Assembly: GCF_003286085.1 (NCBI RefSeq)
Contig: NW_020825294.1
Location: forward strand, 13,910,501-13,974,500
Direction of reading: 5' to 3'
Source of the DNA: Drosophila persimilis
Lineage: Eukaryota; Arthropoda; Insecta; Diptera; Drosophilidae
DNA length: 64,000 nt
The translations under genes and the position numbers were made by a program. Of this stretch, positions 46,444 to 58,030 are shown one piece after another. The first letter of the stretch is position 1; each line of letters starts with the position of its first letter. Under the pieces are notes generated by a model, which saw only the letters and a list, made by a program, of their open reading frames with translations, was not told where the DNA came from and did no database searches.

Positions 46444-48522
46444 AAAACCCTCAAAATCTAACTCAAAGCACAAAAGGTCATCGACGCAACCAAATTTCTC
46501 AAACTCAAAGACGACTTGCTTCAAGAAACCGGACTTATAATCTTCAAAGATTAAAAGTAAAAGTTCGCCCCCAAACACTACGCCCCCTCAAATACAATAA
46601 TTGCCAGAAATTTGGTCACCCAACTAAATACTGCACAACCACCAAAATCTGCAAAAACTGCTCTGAAGTGCACCCCGCTGAGGACGATTTATGCTCCAAG
46701 CCAAAATTCTGGAGCAACTGCAAACACAACACCAACAAAATAACCACAGCCTACTAGACCCCAAATGCTCTGAATTCCTCAAGCAAAAAGAGAAAGCCAT
46801 AATCAAATCTCCCGAGAATGTGGACTTCATAACTGGAAAAAAAATATATTTTCAGCTCAACACACACCAATCCACAGCATACGCCGACATAGCTGCATAT
46901 CATCAACAACCAAAACCACAAACCGCAGTAGTATCGATCCCGAACCATCCTTTATTATCACACAACACTCAGAACACACAGAAAAAAAGGCTAACTACTA
47001 ACTACGCAGACATCTCAGACTCAAACACCTAACCAAACCAACCCAGCAACCCACCCAAAAAGAAATGGCTATGAACACAGACTTCGAGGAAATTACGAAA
47101 ACCATAAACTACAAAATTATCCCAGATACTGACCGAAAGCTCCGTAGCCAAACTAAAGATAAGGATAAACTTAACCTAGTTACCAAGCCACTCAAGGCTA
47201 AAGATAAGTCGGAAAAAACAAAAACTGCAAGCCTAGCTTCATTATCCAGCTACACTCTTACTAACCTAATACAGCGAAGAAGAACTCTAAATAATAGTAA
47301 TGGTATAAATATTAATTTCAAGCCTCTTTAAGTAAATACAAACACTACTATGCAACTTAAAATAATCCAATGGAACATGCACTGCTACAAAAAAAAAACT
47401 ACATAGAACTGCAAAGACTTATGAAATAATACAACCGCGTAATTGTACTCCTACAAGAAACCCACATATCCAACCCCAACTCTCTCCCTATCCCAACCAA
47501 CTATTCACTATACTGCAGCAGTAACCACATTAATGCATTTGGAGGCACAGCCATCCTCATTCACAACTCCACACCAAAATTCCTCTCAACTCCGACTTTG
47601 ACGCAGTAGGTGTCAACATCAAATCCAAAGTCAACATCATATCCTCCTACATCTCTCCAAAAATACACTTCTACGCCCGCAACCTAATAGACTTTAATGG
47701 AACCCCTACTGGGGCTCACCTAAGGCCAATCTAAGAGGGAAAACCTTAGCATCTTTTCTAGACCATTCCAATTATATTCTCTTAAACGAAAAATCCGCCG
47801 CGCACTTCTAAACACATAAAACATTCACCTAAATTCACCCAGAGCTCCTCTGGGAAGTAATAGACGACGTCCACGGTAGCGACCACTTCCCCATACTAAT
47901 CTCTCTTTACAACAACCCATCCCTCCCAAAATTTATCTCAAAATAGTTGTTGCAGCAGACTATCTTAATTACCCTACCTTAGCGTGTGCGATGTTGTGAT
48001 CAGAGCTTTCGCTTTCACACGCCGCGCTCTTTTACTGCTCTCTGAGCATGCAAGATCGGCTCGGCGTTGGAGTCGGGGAGTTATTGTTATCTCTGGCTGC
48101 GACCAGTCGAATAAATGCTTTGAAGTCGAGCACTTATTTTATTTCTTCAAAAATTACCTGACAATTTAAAGTAAAAGTCGCAACTATAGCCCGCTGGACC
48201 GGAGTCATCATAAAGTTTAACTTGGAAAAATTCTTCCGAATTTTCAACAGTCCTTCAAACTAAAAAGTGCCGACTGGGATCTTTACCAAAAACACACCCA
48301 TAAATTCAACTCCACTACCCAAACAAGCGACAACGTTAAAAGGGAAAACGAACTAATTAAAAAAATCATAATCCAAAGCACCCATCTTCCATCCCTCAAA
48401 ACACCACTTTCTCCCTACCCCGTACCGTTCCCTGGTAGAACAAAGAGCTAACAGTCCTTAAAAGAGAAAAAGTCACTAAATGGAATAAACTCAAACTCTA
48501 TACCACCAACATAGAATACAAA
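46444..48522 (+). mobile_element. I-clade LINE 5' half: ORF1 and endonuclease remains
   Basis: ORF1 remains at about 46450-47330. They include Cys/His knuckle-like segments near 46590-46720 (NNCQKFGHPTKYC, CKNCSE, then CSKPKFWSNCKH), in broken frames. ORF2 begins at about 47350 (MQLKIIQWNM). Endonuclease traces follow, with HGSDHFPILISL near 47875-47910. A 239-bp insert interrupts it at 47947-48185. Past the insert come SADWDLYQKH and the RT-linker start NKELTVLKREKVTKWN, up to the DINE-1 junction at 48522. This is the part missing from the other I-like copies in the window, except for the mirror at 62.7-64.0 kb. Confidence 0.75.
47947..48185 (+). mobile_element. Solo-LTR-like insertion, 239 bp, 4-bp target duplication
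   Basis: Starts TTGTTGCAGC and ends GTCGCAACT, flanked on both sides by ATAG (47943-47946 and 48186-48189). It contains AATAAA at 48110-48115. Excising it with one ATAG restores a continuous LINE reading frame through the site. Four-base duplications are typical of Ty3/Gypsy-type integration, so a solo LTR is the best guess. The family is not recognised. Confidence 0.6.
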
Positions 48523-49202
48523 CGAGGGGGAACGTTGTGAGTTGCTGCGGACACCGCAACTCTACAGTTATACCCGATACTAAGTCAGTATGGCTCTCCT
48601 CCGGCAGATGCCGCTAATATTAAAAGACACGACAAAGAGTGCGTGCGAGAGAGACAGAAAATCAGTCTGAGCGTGACGTCGGGCGCTGCGTAGCCAGTGC
48701 AAATTGATTTCTTGCTTTTTACTATAAAAATGATCCGATCTGATCCGGATTCAGCAACCGGATAGATATGGTCTTTATCTATGATTCTGCGTTTTTAGTT
48801 TTCTCGTATCCTCAATATTGTGTATGCAACAGATTTTCGTCCTTTGTGTGGGCGGAAGGGGGTGGGGCGAAATTCTGAGATATACGTTTTATAGTGAGAT
48901 CTAAGAAGTGCGGATACCAAATTTGGTTACTCTAGCCTTAATAGTCTCTGAGATTTGTGGATGCCCCAGATTTTGGTCCTTTGCGGGGGCGGAAGGGGGT
49001 GTGGCGAAATTTGGACACGAAACGGTCAAGGTCCGATATCACAGGAGTGTGGATACCAAATTTGGTTGCTCTGGCTCTAATAGGTTCTGAGATCCTTGAA
49101 CTCATATTTTACAATTGGCACAACCGACAATGAAACCTGTGTGTTAGAGAGAGACAGAGCGAGAAAGAATAAAATTGTTTTCTTGATTCTGGCTATAATA
49201 AT
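48523..49202 (+). mobile_element. DINE-1-like element, cut by LTR element
   Basis: 5' end at 48523 after GAATACAAA. It extends past the point where other copies are truncated by LOA and stops at GGCTATAATAAT, where the 3' LTR of copy 2 begins. Confidence 0.75.
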
Positions 49203-49914
49203 TGTGATGGACCTATTTCAGGCTGAGGTAAGCTCAGCCACGTCCAGGGGTCTGTTCACAAGAAATTTGTAGAAATGTGTTGGAACCTTAAGGGCGGCGT
49301 CGGAGGGCGGCCTGTCGTAGAGAGGTAGATTGGGGCTCGGGCGGGCGTTGCTACCGTTGTGTATATGAAACGACCGTGTGGACTCGGGGTGGGGTGACGT
49401 CGGTGTCTCGGCTGATTGGGGTGAACTTACGCAATCGGTTGTTTTTACTTTGCAAATTTGACACTTTATCGTATTTCTTAGCGGTTTAAATGACTTATTT
49501 TTAATTGGGCGTCGATGTCTTCTGGCGGGTTCCGGGTACCGCGTCTGTACTCCGGGCTGGGTCTCTGCGTAAGTTTTGGTACGACGACCGTACTGTGAGC
49601 CGGATCTCTGCATAAGTTTTGGTACAACGACCGTACCGTGAGCCGGATCTCTGCGTAAGTTGCTTTCTGGTTTCCAGTCGGCGTCTATTTATACGCCAAC
49701 GGGCGCTGTGTCAGCGGGTTCGGAAGTGCACTTCCGCGTCGGGGTGCACTTCGCCGTTCTGGCGATCGCGGGTTGACCTAGTTCTGCCTCTTCCTGTTTT
49801 TGGCGAGCTGGCGGGTTTGCCGTTGGGGGCTCGTCGTGGGCTTCCGCGGTGTCATCGTTTTGTAGTGGTGGTAGAGTGGTGGAAGTCAGCGTGACCTGGT
49901 GTTGGGTCAGCGTG
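49203..49914 (-). repeat. 3' LTR of copy 2, missing its start
   Basis: Ends at 49203 (TGTGATGG on the plus strand; two substitutions from the consensus terminus). It is joined at 49914 directly to internal sequence (GAGAGTGCACTGATTG), which normally lies about 100 bp upstream of the LTR. Confidence 0.85.
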
Positions 49915-50084
49915 AGAGTGCACTGATTGATGGGAGCCAGGGTTGCGGCTATTTAAGCCGTTTCTGCGGGGTCCGAATTCGCGGAGCAAGCTTTTCTTCT
50001 CTCTTCCGTGTTGCGCCGGGGGTACGTTTTGGGGTCGCCGCTGACTTGCGATCATCTCGTCCCTTGCCTCGTTCGCGGGTCTGT

Positions 50085-53000
50085 TTACTTCGTTGTCAAG
50101 GGGTTTGTTGCGCTCGCGTTGTTGTTGGCGTGGCGCCGCCGGTCGGTGTTTCGCTGACGTTGTTTCTCTTGACCAGGTGTCCCGGGTTCTGCCGACTCTG
50201 CGGTGCCGCGGTCGGGGCGTCGGGTTGCTGTTTCATTGGTTTCTTCCGCGATGTCAGCATTCCTGTGTAGGCCAGTGGGCTCGTCGGGCTCGTGGTCGTG
50301 GAACTCTCTCAGGTCGTTGATATTCGCGGTCTTCCGTTTCCGGCGTTCGCAATGTTGTAATTGGGCGATGTTTGGCGATGGAAAACTGTTGACTCGGTAG
50401 GGGCCGTCGAACTTCGGAGCTAACTTTGCCGCGAAGCCCTCGGCGGCGTTTGAGAGGTGGTGTTGGCGTAGTAGTACCAATGATCCGATGGCGGGGCGCC
50501 ATAGTCGACGGCGGAGGTTGTAATGTCTCCCTTGCTCTTGGCTGGCTCTCTGGATGTTGTTTCGGACGATGGCGAATACTTCTTTTAGTCTCGTCGCTTT
50601 GCTGCTGGCCGTCTCTTATGTACTCCCTGTCCCGGGCGTGACTTCCTCGTAAAGGGTGCCGGGGAGTCGGGGTTCTCTTCCCTGCAGGAGGAAAGCGGGG
50701 CTGAATCCGGTCGTCTCGGAGACGCTGGAGTTGATCGCCAATGTCATCTCGGGTAGGAGTTCGTCCCACGTGTTCTGGTGGTCGTCGACGAACTGTGCGA
50801 TCATCGTTTTCACAGTCCGATTGGCTCTCTCCGTCGGGTTTTCTTGGGGGCAATACGGGGCTGTGTGTTGTAGGTCCACGCCTGCGGTTCGCAGGAATGT
50901 TTTAAACGATCGGCTGGTGAACTGGGTTCCGTTGTCGCACACGAATAGTTTCGGCACGCCGAAGCTGCTCAGTATTCGTTCTCTGAAGGCTCGTTCGAGG
51001 TTTGCTGTTGTCGCTTTCTTGAGGGGTACCAGTTCGACCGACTTGGAGAAATTGACGAAGAATACCAGTAAGATGGTGTTCCCGTGCTTGGACCGTGGTA
51101 ATGGTCCGACGAAATCGGCACACAGGGTGGCGAAGGGTTCTTCGGCTTTGCGCGTGAGCATCCTGCCCACGGCCTTGCGCTGTGTGGCCTTGAGCTTCTG
51201 GCAGCTTATGCAGCCCTGCACGTACCGTAGTACGTCTCGGTGTAGTCCTGGCCAGTAATATCATCGCGTTGTCCTCAGGATGGTTTTCCGGACGCCGAGG
51301 TGTCCTGCTGTTGGTTCGTCATGGCATTCGCGGAGTAGTCTCGTTCGGCCGTTTTTAGGCACGCATAGTTTCCACGGTATGTGGTCGTCGTCGTCGGCTC
51401 CGTGTCCTAGATAGCGGTATAGCTGCCCGTTTTCGTGCGTGTAGTCCGGGTATTTCTGGGGTTCGTCTTGGACTTGCTGGATCCTTTGTTTAAGCCAGGT
51501 GCATGCTGTGTTGTCTTCCTCCTCGATGCGGGAGAGGGTCTCCAATGGTTGTCTTGACAGTGCGTCAGCGACTACGTTCTGGTTGCCGGCCCGATAGTGC
51601 ACGTCGTATTGGTATTGCTGTAGTTCGAGCGCCCATCTTGCTACTCTACCGTAAGCGCTCTCGAGGGTATTTAGCCACTTTAGTGCAAGATGATCGGTTA
51701 TGACATCGAATCGGTAGCCTTCGAGATAGCATCGCAGTTTTCGGATCGCTCAGATGACGGCGAGGCATTCCTTGTCGGTGGCCGAGTAGTTTTCTTCTGC
51801 CTTGTTGAGGCGTCGACTGACGTATGCGATGACCCGCTCTTTCCCTTCGATCTCTTGGGTGAGGACCGCGCCTACTCCAAGGTTGCTTGCGTCCGTCTGC
51901 AGGGAAAATTTGACGTTTGAGCAGTCAGCTCGTCGAAGGCGTCTTGTTGTTCTTGGCCCCATGTCCATGCTTTCCCTTTCTTCAGCAGCAGTGACATTGG
52001 TTGGACCACGGTGGCGAAGTTTGGGACAAATCTGCGGTACCAACCGGCCATGCCTACGCATTGTCGTAGCTCCTTCAGGTTGGTCGGCGGCCTCAGATCC
52101 TTTACGGCTGCGATTTTGTCGGGGTCCGTGTGGATACCTTCTTCGCTGATCATGTGGCCCAAGTATTTTATCCGGCGTTGGAAGAAGGCGCACTTGTCCG
52201 TGTTGATCCGTAGGTTTGCCTTTCGCAGTCGTGCGAAGACTTCTTTTACGTTGTTCAGGTGTTCCTGGAAGCTTTTCCCGACGATGACGATGTCGTCGAG
52301 ATATGCGAACGCGAACGGTTCCATGTCTGCGCCGATAACGGCGTCGAGGGTCCGTTGAAACGTGGCTCCCGCGGAATGTAAACCGAAGGGCATTACTTTC
52401 CATTGGTATAGCCCTCTGCCGGGTATCGTGAATGCCGTAGCTTCCCGGCTGTCGCGGGCCATTGGTATCTGCCAGTACCCGTTTTTCAGGTCCAGGGTCG
52501 TGATGAAGTGGGCATTTCGGAGTCGCTCTAGTATGTAGTTGATCCTGGGTAGCGGGTACGCGTCCGGGATAGAACGCTCGTTGAGCTGCCGATAATCTAC
52601 ACACATGCGCCATCTCCCGTCCTTTTTGCGGACCAGGACGATTGGCGCACTGTGGGGGCTCCGGGATGGTTCGATTAGGTCCTCTGCTATCAGTTGGTCG
52701 ACCTGTTCATCGATGATCCGCCGCATGGCTGGATTTTTCGGGTAGTACCGCTGTTTTATGGGTCGGTTGTCTCTCATGACGATGGTGTGTTCTGTTAGAT
52801 CCGTCGTCCCTCGGAGGCCTGCGAGTGTCGGCAGTTCTTCGTCTAGAAATTCCTGTATTCTCGGCGCGATGTCGGGAGGCCATGGGTCGGAGATTCGTTC
52901 CGAATCGTCCTCCGGTGGTTCGTCGATTCCTGGGTCGCACGTGTAGTCGGGGTTCTCGGGGAGGATCGTTGTGTCGAATGCGCTTGGTGGTTCGACTTCG

Positions 53001-54147
53001 CGAGTGTATTCGCTTATGGCGGCGACGATGGCGGGTGCGCCGCTCAGGTGTGGGGTGCTCGTGTGTGTCCTGGGTGCTTGCGCGACGTTGTACTCAGCGT
53101 GATGTACGAACGTGCGGGTCTCGATTGCGGTCGTAGCGTTTGACCGACGGCTAGTTTGGGCGGTGAGGTTCACTGTCATGGCTCCAGGCGTGGTGCTGGG
53201 CCGCATGCCGGCGCCGTACGGGGTGTTGCCCGGGAGGCGTTCCATGATGTCGGTGACGATCGATGGTGTGTCGGCTCCAGTTGCGGCGGGGTTCCGATTG
53301 ATGCCTCGTGCGGCGGTGATCGCCCCTCCCGGTTCCTGCCTGAGAGGACGCGGGAGTAGCGGGTCGGTCGGTGTCGTAGGGGTCGTTTTCGTGTCGAGGG
53401 CGGTGTCGACGCGTTCGTGGGCCAGGGTGGCGGTCGGAGGTGGTACCTCGAGCGCCTGGCTGCTGCGTGGCGGCTGTCGTTGCTGGGGCCGGGTTGACTT
53501 CTGGAGGGGCGTCTTGGGTTCCTTTCCCATTGTTGGTGGAACCGCGTCGGTGCCCTCGGAAGACCGGCTCGCTTTCTTCGTTACTTTGCTTGGTTTTGGG
53601 TTTCTCGGAGTGGGCCTGGGGCTGGTGTGCCTCGTTGTGGCCATGGGTTCTGTGTTCCTTGTTCCTTGTGCTCGTGTCTCGTGTCGTGGCGGGGGATTCG
53701 TTGGCGGCAGGGGTCTCAAGTTCTGGGGTCCGTGGGCGTGTACTTGGCTGGCGGTGATCATCGGAGTGTTTGGGAGGGGGCGTTGGGAGCCCTGGAGATG
53801 GAGGCGTGTGTTGCCACATTGTATTGTGGTTTCGATGGCGCACAGGAAGTTCATCCCTATGATGGCCTGCTCTAGCATGTTGGGCAGCACCAAGAGCGGC
53901 ACCTGTACCTCTTGCTCGTCTAGTTCGACGCGCGCTAGCAAGATCTGAGTTATCTCGCGTTCCGAGCCGTCGGCTAGGCGTATCGGGATGCAAGCGTCGC
54001 GCAGGTCGTTGTTGTGGCCGAGTTGGCGGGCGAGGTCGGCGTTGATGAAACTTCGGGACGCCCCGGTGTCGACCGTGGCTCCCGTGCGCCGTCCTCCGAT
54101 GGTCACTCTCGCCACTATCCGGCCGTCGTGTACTTGTAGCGGGTTTC
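50085..54147 (-). pseudogene. pol: Pol polyprotein of copy 2, multiply broken
   Basis: The open part 51872-54274 carries DTGAS and YLDD as in copy 1. The frameshift at the RT-RNase H border and the stop after ECLAVI (51750) are shared with copy 1. Private lesions: TGA at about 51261 in the integrase zinc region, TAA at about 50616, and substitutions in the integrase core (FFVNFSKS in place of FFDTFSKW). Confidence 0.88.
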
Positions 54148-55521
54148 TTAGTTGATTTTCTGAGGAAGCGTCATGCCCGGCTGTTCCCGTGTCAGCTGGG
54201 GACGCGAGTCGTTTCCCGACGGGTCCTGGCGGCAACGGCCCACAGTGCGTGTTCCACGCTTGCCGCGTTCCCAACAGAAAAGGATCGATGGGTTGGTGCA
54301 GTCACGAGATACATGTCCCGCGTCTCCGCAGCGTCGACAGGCTGCGTGCGGGTTGGCGATGGGGGTGCTGATCATTCGATGTGTCGCTTCCTGTGCTGAA
54401 GCGCCGGCTTGGTGCGGCTTCCTTGCGGGTTCCGAGGTGTTCCAGTGGGGCTTTCGGAATTGGGCCCGATTCGTCCCGCTTTCGTTTTGTTGTATCGTTG
54501 GCCGCGTGTACCTGGGTGGTTGGCGATAGGGGATGAGGATCGCTGGTACGTTTCGTTCCTGGATGCTCTCGAACTCTGTGGCCAACATCGTTAATTGCGT
54601 CAGACTTCTCAGTTCGTGTCTTCGCACGTACAGCTGGTACGCCGGGAGGGTGTTGTCATAGATCCGGCTAAGTTCTTTGGCTTCGTCGTACCCGGCGTGG
54701 TGCATGAGCAACCGGAGCTCGATGACGAAGTCCTTGAACGGTTCGCCCACCGCTTGTTTGCGGTCCCTGATCTGGTCTTCCAATTGCTCGAAGTACCGGG
54801 GAGGCAGGAAAAAGGCTAGGAATTCCTGACGGAAATCGGCCCATGAGGCGCTCTGGAGTCGGCTGGTGCGGAACCAACGGTTGGCTCGGTCGGTGAGGAG
54901 CTCTGCCATGGCTCGCGGCACGTAGTTCATGTCTACCCCGTACGAGAGGGCACGCTCTTCCAGTAGTTCGATGAACGACAGTGGGACGTCCTGCCCGTCG
55001 AACTGGATTCCCCACTTTCGGATCCGTTCCACCATCTGCGCGGCGTGACTGTAGTAGTGGCCGTCTGTGGGGCCATTTCCTCCTGCTGTCGGCAAGATCC
55101 TTCTCATGGGCGAAGGCCTTGACTCCGGGGGCGGGGGCTTCGGTAGATCTTCGGCGGTTATCGATGTCGGTGAGGTGCTGGCTTTGCCTTCCATGAATCC
55201 TGGAACTTGTAGGCTGAGTCTGGGGTCCGTCTTCCGCTTCTCTGTTAGTGCTGAGGTGTCGGGCTTGGGCGATCTGGCGTACTGCCGCTCGAGCTCCGCC
55301 AACCTGACCCAGGCATCGTGTTCGAGGGGCCCGGCGACTAGTTCGGCGAAACTCCTCCGCAAATCTTCCACGTTCCCCTCGCGGCTGAATCCGAATTCCT
55401 CCGCGAAGGACTGCAGCTCCTCTCGGCGACGTTTGTGTATCCAGCCGGTACTCACCCCTGGGTTGGCGACGAATTCTCCCGGGTAATACCCGCTGGCCTC
55501 TTCCTCTGTGTGGGATTCCAT
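54148..55521 (-). CDS. gag: Gag polyprotein of copy 2
   Basis: 457 codons, open. It differs from copy 1 by a 6-codon deletion near residue 92 (SPGRARSPQP region) and scattered substitutions. The first zinc knuckle is kept (CRRCGDAGHVSRDC). In the second, a Cys is replaced by Arg (CWERGKRG), so it cannot bind zinc. Confidence 0.82.
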   Translation of the reverse strand: MESHTEEEASGYYPGEFVANPGVSTGWIHKRRREELQSFAEEFGFSREGNVEDLRRSFAELVAGPLEHDAWVRLAELERQYARSPKPDTSALTEKRKTDPRLSLQVPGFMEGKASTSPTSITAEDLPKPPPPESRPSPMRRILPTAGGNGPTDGHYYSHAAQMVERIRKWGIQFDGQDVPLSFIELLEERALSYGVDMNYVPRAMAELLTDRANRWFRTSRLQSASWADFRQEFLAFFLPPRYFEQLEDQIRDRKQAVGEPFKDFVIELRLLMHHAGYDEAKELSRIYDNTLPAYQLYVRRHELRSLTQLTMLATEFESIQERNVPAILIPYRQPPRYTRPTIQQNESGTNRAQFRKPHWNTSEPARKPHQAGASAQEATHRMISTPIANPHAACRRCGDAGHVSRDCTNPSILFCWERGKRGTRTVGRCRQDPSGNDSRPQLTREQPGMTLPQKIN

Positions 55522-55820
55522 CGCTCCGATCGTTAATTGAGTTGGCTGTTTCGCTGGGCTTGCGCTTTTCCTTCACTAGGGCACTGTGTAGAGCTTCGCG
55601 GCTGACGCTTCGAATTTCTTCTCGGGGTGACGGCACTGTTCGCGTTTCTCTGTCGCTGTGTCGCGCTTTCGTCTGCTCGTTGCGCAACTCTCGCCGTTGA
55701 TATTGCGCGAGGTCGGGGTTTTCTTTGGGTTGTTCTCTTGTGTTCTTGCTCTAGTGGCCGTGGGGTTTTATTCCACAAACCCTCGCTGACGTTCCCTTGG
55801 GTCCCTGCTCGGGCGGCACT

Positions 55821-56366
55821 TGTGACGGTCCTATTTCAGGCTGAGGTAAGCTCAGCCACGTCCAGGGGTCTGTTCACAAGAAATTTGTAGAAATGTGTTG
55901 GAACCTTAAGGGCGGCGTCGGAGGGCGGCCTGTCGTAGAGAGGTAGATTGGGGCTCGGGCGGGCGTTGCTACCGTTGTTACCGGGTTCGGAAGTGCACTT
56001 CCGCGTCGGGGTGCACTTCGCCGTTCTGGCGATCGCGGGTTGACCTAGTTCTGCCTCTTCCTGTTTTTGGCGAGCTGGCGGGTTTGCCGTTGGGGGCTCG
56101 TCGTGGGCTTCCGCGGTGTCATCGTTTTGTAGCCGATGAACCCGGAAGACTGCGCCTGGCTGGTTGCTTGGTCTGGAGTGGTGGAAGTCAGCGTGACCTG
56201 GTGTTGGGTCAGCGTTACGAAGACGGCGCCTGTCAATCGATGGCTATGTGTGGAGGGGGGGTGTTCGTGTAGTAAATCACTTTGGGCGAGGTGCTGTAAT
56301 TTAGTAGCCGGATCTTTATTGGGTGTTGGGAGAGGCGTTGTAGCGAACCCTTTTGGGTTCGTTACA
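55821..56366 (-). repeat. 5' LTR of copy 2, internally deleted
   Basis: 546 bp. The join GCTACCGTTG/TTACCGGG (about 55977) removes the TATA box and all 43-bp repeats, so this LTR has lost its promoter. It preserves the LTR start that copy 1's 5' LTR lacks. Confidence 0.85.
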
Positions 56367-57104
56367 GATTATAACAATTTATTTCGCTAATACGGATTTA
56401 CACTCTATTTCTTTATTCTTTGTTTATTCCCGAGCATAAGAGACGAATAAAGTATAATGTGAATGCAGCGAAACATTAATATAATTTGAACACAGTTTTT
56501 CACAAATTTGATTTTTTATACAATTGAGATTTTCTTTATTTACCACGCGCACAACACATATTATTAATTATTTTAACACTGAACTTACCTGATAATAATA
56601 ACAATCACAACACGTGCGCACAATATGACGATTGCAAATAGCAAATGCAAAGCGAACAAAGAAAAAGAGTTCTGACGACGCAGGAGCAAAAGAGAAGAAA
56701 AGAAAAAACGAAGTTATCTTCTTCTGCGCACGGTCGGCAGAACCGAAGAACGTTCGGCACGCGCGGAAAAGAAAGAAACAAAAGAGCAATCAAAGGGTTT
56801 GATTTGGCTGGCTTGAACGCCTAGATGACATTGTAGATTACATTCGTCATCGCTCACTGCTGGTACTGCAGGGTTTTGTGCTGCAATGCTTAACCGAACA
56901 GACATTCTACATACCCCGGCCTTTCGGATACATTTTACATTCACTTTTTTTTAATTTACAACGTTTATAAGCTAACAAACTCAGAAAAGACCACAATGAT
57001 TAGCTAACCTTAAAGCTGTGCACATTTTTAACGGATTGCTCTATGGGAGAATGCTATAGTTGGGATTCGAACATGTTCCTACTCTTTTTTTATACCCAAT
57101 ACTC
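56367..57104 (-). other. Unclassified repeat, longer mirror of 37346-37912
   Basis: Contains about 190 bp (56367-56560) not present on the left side, AT-rich with several AATAAA. The first ~35 bp resemble the Jockey-like sequence near 58207. A splice-donor-like site (CAG/GTAAGT on minus) is at about 56590. No gene recognised. Confidence 0.4.
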
Positions 57105-57724
57105 AAAATGAGTAAACTAAAGTTCTTCTTTGGACTAATGCGAACCTTTGCAATCGTTATCAGCGTGTGTGCTCCCAATCTTCTCTTTCTAAACCAGTTT
57201 TTGTCTCTTCGGGTGTGCCGCAAGGTAGCCAACTCGCGCCCTATATACCTATATAACCTCTTAACCAACGATCTTCCCCAAGTTTTAACTAATTCACGAG
57301 TCCTAATGTACGCTGATGATGTCAAGCTTGTTTTTCCTACTGCGACCCGGTGTCACCGTTATTTCTTTAATTGGATCTCGACGCTCTCAACAATTGGTGT
57401 ATTATTAATGCTCTTCCTCTTAACATTTCTAAATGTAACGTCATGACCTTCATTCGCAACAAGCGTTACCTTTTTGATTTCACAATTAACAAGATTTCCT
57501 TGGAACGCCTGTACAAAGTTAATGACTTAGGCATTATTTTCGTACCTAACTTATGTTTTAATCCGATATATCCGCTATTTCACACAAAGCCAAAGGAGTC
57601 CTTGGTTTTATCAAAATATGGTCGAAGGAATTCTCTGAACCCTATAAGTACTACTAAACTACTCTACATTTCTCTTGTAAACGTTTCACGGTCGGCTTTG
57701 TCTATCGCAAAAAAGTGCGTAGAT
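57105..57724 (+). mobile_element. Jockey-clade LINE RT fragment (type B), mirror copy
   Basis: The YADD box (MYADDVKL) sits in ORF 57060-57446 and the thumb in 57371-57754. The PQGS motif is broken by a short rearrangement near 57240, where the left copy is intact. Confidence 0.75.
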
Positions 57725-58030
57725 CTCAGAGACTACAAGAGCATGAGCAACTAAATTTGGTATCCACACTCCTGTGATACCGAACCTGCAAAAGTATATT
57801 TCAAAATTTTGCCCCACTCCTTTCCGCCCCCGCAAAAGACGAAAATGTGTGGCATCCACAGATCTCAGAGCCTATTAAGGCTAGAGCAACAAAATTTGGT
57901 ATCTACACTCCTGTTTGATCTAACTGCTACATGTGCATTTCCAAATTTCGCCCCATCCCCTTCCACCCCTACAAAGTACGGAAATCTGTGGCATCCACAA
58001 CATTAAAGATACGAGAAAACTAAAGACGCA
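57725..58030 (-). mobile_element. DINE-1-like internal fragment
   Basis: Mirror of 36415-36760, with a few substitutions. Confidence 0.65.

Larger units (their letters stand above)
49203..56366 (-). mobile_element. Ty3/Gypsy LTR retrotransposon, copy 2
   Basis: Inverted counterpart of copy 1, with the same two pol lesions plus extra ones. The 5' LTR (55821-56366) keeps the true start TGTAACG but has lost about 320 bp internally. The 3' LTR (49203-49914) has lost its first ~150 bp together with the purine tract, and a further ~50 bp near 49865. The flanks (ATAAT on the left, GATTA on the right) are not a target duplication, so the flanks were rearranged after integration. Confidence 0.9.

Noticed and set aside
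49203..56366. Target-site duplication around Ty3/Gypsy copy 2
   Set aside because: The bases next to the two LTR ends do not match (ATAAT against GATTA), and copy 1 lacks its outer LTR ends altogether.
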